Shown here in pieces: positions 32,897-34,593 of a stretch of 34,593 nt of DNA. Each line of letters starts with the position of its first letter. Positions within the stretch are counted from its first letter, which is position 1. The position numbers and the translations under genes are program-made. The notes beneath the pieces were generated by a model. The model was not told the origin of the DNA and ran no database searches. It saw only the letters and a list, made by a program, of their open reading frames with translations. The stretch covers positions 289,134-323,726 of the forward strand of contig NW_019773792.1 of assembly GCF_001039355.2 (NCBI RefSeq), given 5' to 3'. Origin of the DNA: Lingula anatina. Its lineage: Eukaryota > Brachiopoda > Lingulata > Lingulida > Lingulidae.

Positions 32897-34593
32897 GTTG
32901 GGTGACAGCCATATGAGAAACCACTAATTTAGAGCTAAAGGCAATGAAATTATGACACCAACTCACCATTTATCCTAATGATTTGTTAACAGCTAAAATA
33001 ACGTCCTAATATAGCGCTGGCGTCCCAAATCGTTATAATCGACACGCAGTGGTGAAAGAAGAAGCCGACTGTAATTCGTCTGCAAATTTTAATTGGATAT
33101 GCTCGAGCTCACTTCAAGATAACTGAATCCAGATAGAAACGCTGCCCCCGTTATTCCTAAAGGGTAATTGGTGGTGATCGATCCCGTAAAGGTACAGCCA
33201 TTTAACGCACGTGTTAACGCACACAGCATTACAGAATGGTAAAATAAGCGAGCAGTTTTTTTTATTAAGACCTAAATTTTTACCTGCGGCCAAACAGGCT
33301 TATAATTCGTAGATGAGTTATTTTTTAACTTCTTTTTTTCTGTTTTGCAATAGAACAACTTCCACTGCGGGTTCAGTGAAGTCCGGAACTTATGCTTGTT
33401 GTACAGAAAAATAAGTATTGGACATTATTTCAACTTAAATAATAAACAGACGTGAAATTGTCCTCGTGTCAGTATACTACAGAGCTTAAGTGTCGTAAAA
33501 CGGGATGTACTTGCCGTGGGATTGCCGTGCATCTTACACACGATATCGGTGCCTTTGACTTTGTGTGTGCGTGTCTGTGAGCGCTCGTGCGCGCGTGAGT
33601 GTGTGTGCAGTAATAATTATTACTGTATTAAAGAACATTGCGGGGGGCCTATTTAATGCCACCTCACAACATGCGTTTGCTAGATGAAATATTTGCAGGA
33701 ATTAAGCACCGGGCTGCCGTAAACATGCCAGTCATAAACAGCAATATTATTTGCCCCAACACAAGTTCCTTGACAAGAAATATGTGTTTGCGCCTAATAA
33801 CGAACGCACTTAATCCGGTGACATTTTCTTGTATGCCCCCTCGAATACATGAATAAATACATTAAGGATTGCGACATTGTAACTTGAGCAAGATGAAATG
33901 CACAGTGTCATAACAGCTCGTAAAAAGAAGAAGTGCATTTGGTAAGAAGACATACAGAATGAAGTAACGTAACATACTCTAGTACATGTAGATCTATTAA
34001 CAAGTAACTGTACGCAGTGGTGTACCACACGCTGTGTGTTAGGCCCCACCCTTGTTTTATAAGAATAGTAACACTAGGCCACAGGTGAAACAATCATCGA
34101 TTTATGGGTATATGCGGCATTCCCACAAACAGTTGGAACTAAATAATCTAATGACTTGTTATTTTTCATTTTTGTCTATGTGCTGATCCATCAGGGCAAC
34201 TTAGGTCATCACACCGGAAACGAGACTGCCCACCTTTATTGTGATCAGTGCTGCCTTCTGACGGGAATCAATGGTGTGAGGTTAACAGAGAGCGTCTTCG
34301 TCTATAACCTGCCACTTTCTTTAATGAAGACCCTCCACTTGCAGCGAAGTACCCTGTCCTTTGAACTTTTTATTTCATTCCAGCGAGTGAAAAGAGCGTA
34401 ATGTCGACAAAGCGGTGCACACCTGGAGTCCAAATACTTGCCTTTTACAGCCAGCGCCACCTAGAGAGAATAAGATTAACGTCTGCTCTCACATTTTGAA
34501 GCGAAAGCGATTGACTACTAAAAGGCTATCACGGAACGTTGCAGTAATTCATTGTTATCCACTGAGAGGAAATGGTGGGGAATTAAAGATAAT

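Larger units (their letters stand above)
28742..34475 (+). repeat. 5.7-kb duplicated segment, copy B
   Basis: Begins AAACAATAAAG, overlapping by AAAC the end of the sequence left of the first N of the pair (22866-22869). It runs parallel to copy A to GAGAATAA and then continues into unique sequence (34476-34593). Reading frames shared with copy A carry amino-acid changes or length changes that do not suggest protein-level constraint. Confidence 0.95.

Noticed and set aside
23028-34475. Recent segmental duplication or tandem gene array
   Set aside because: The boundaries coincide with single Ns and the outer flanks join perfectly through AAAC, so unmerged alleles explain it better.

Overview
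The window looks like nuclear DNA of a marine invertebrate animal, most likely a lophotrochozoan such as a mollusc; the group is an inference. Genes are split by GT-AG introns, the DNA is AT-rich with many microsatellites, and small non-autonomous transposons lie in introns and intergenic DNA. No prokaryotic, organellar or viral gene was recognised. Only two protein genes can be supported, both on the + strand.

Region 1 (1-7.5 kb) holds a complete seven-exon sirtuin gene (coding 1137-5508, 391 aa). It is a class IV (SIRT6/SIRT7-type) NAD-dependent deacylase with an added N-terminal Cys/His module that looks zinc-binding. Four near-identical 70-bp tandem units (3491-3770) begin inside exon 4. 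Each carries the codons for the NAD-binding QNTDG motif plus the splice donor, so the donor is present four times. Copies of a CAGGCCCGTA-type small transposon lie in the 5' flank and in intron 3.

Region 2 (7.5-12.6 kb) holds a complete five-exon classical water-channel aquaporin gene (coding 7562-11983, 418 aa). It has both NPA motifs, an F-H-C-R selectivity filter, a long glycosylatable first extracellular loop and a long Ser-rich C-terminal tail. Its 2.4-kb first intron contains a TATA-like candidate promoter.

Region 3 (12.6-34.6 kb) has no supportable protein gene. It is dominated by three assembly junctions, each a single N (14881, 22870, 28741) with near-identical sequence on both sides. 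At 14881 a 2.0-kb segment is present twice. The piece between the Ns at 22870 and 28741 is an alternative version of the sequence that follows: without it, 22869 joins 28742 through a shared AAAC. The simplest reading is unmerged alleles of a highly heterozygous diploid. Within this region are a 5'-truncated non-LTR retrotransposon 3' end (minus strand, seen in both versions), a 206-bp terminal-inverted-repeat element at 16876-17081, another CAGGCCCGTA element with 7-bp flanking repeats at 19618-19801, and a 24-bp-stem hairpin.

The two genes share an orientation but nothing in the sequence links their functions. The observations most worth following are the exon/donor array in the sirtuin gene, the sirtuin's N-terminal module, and the haplotype structure around the Ns.
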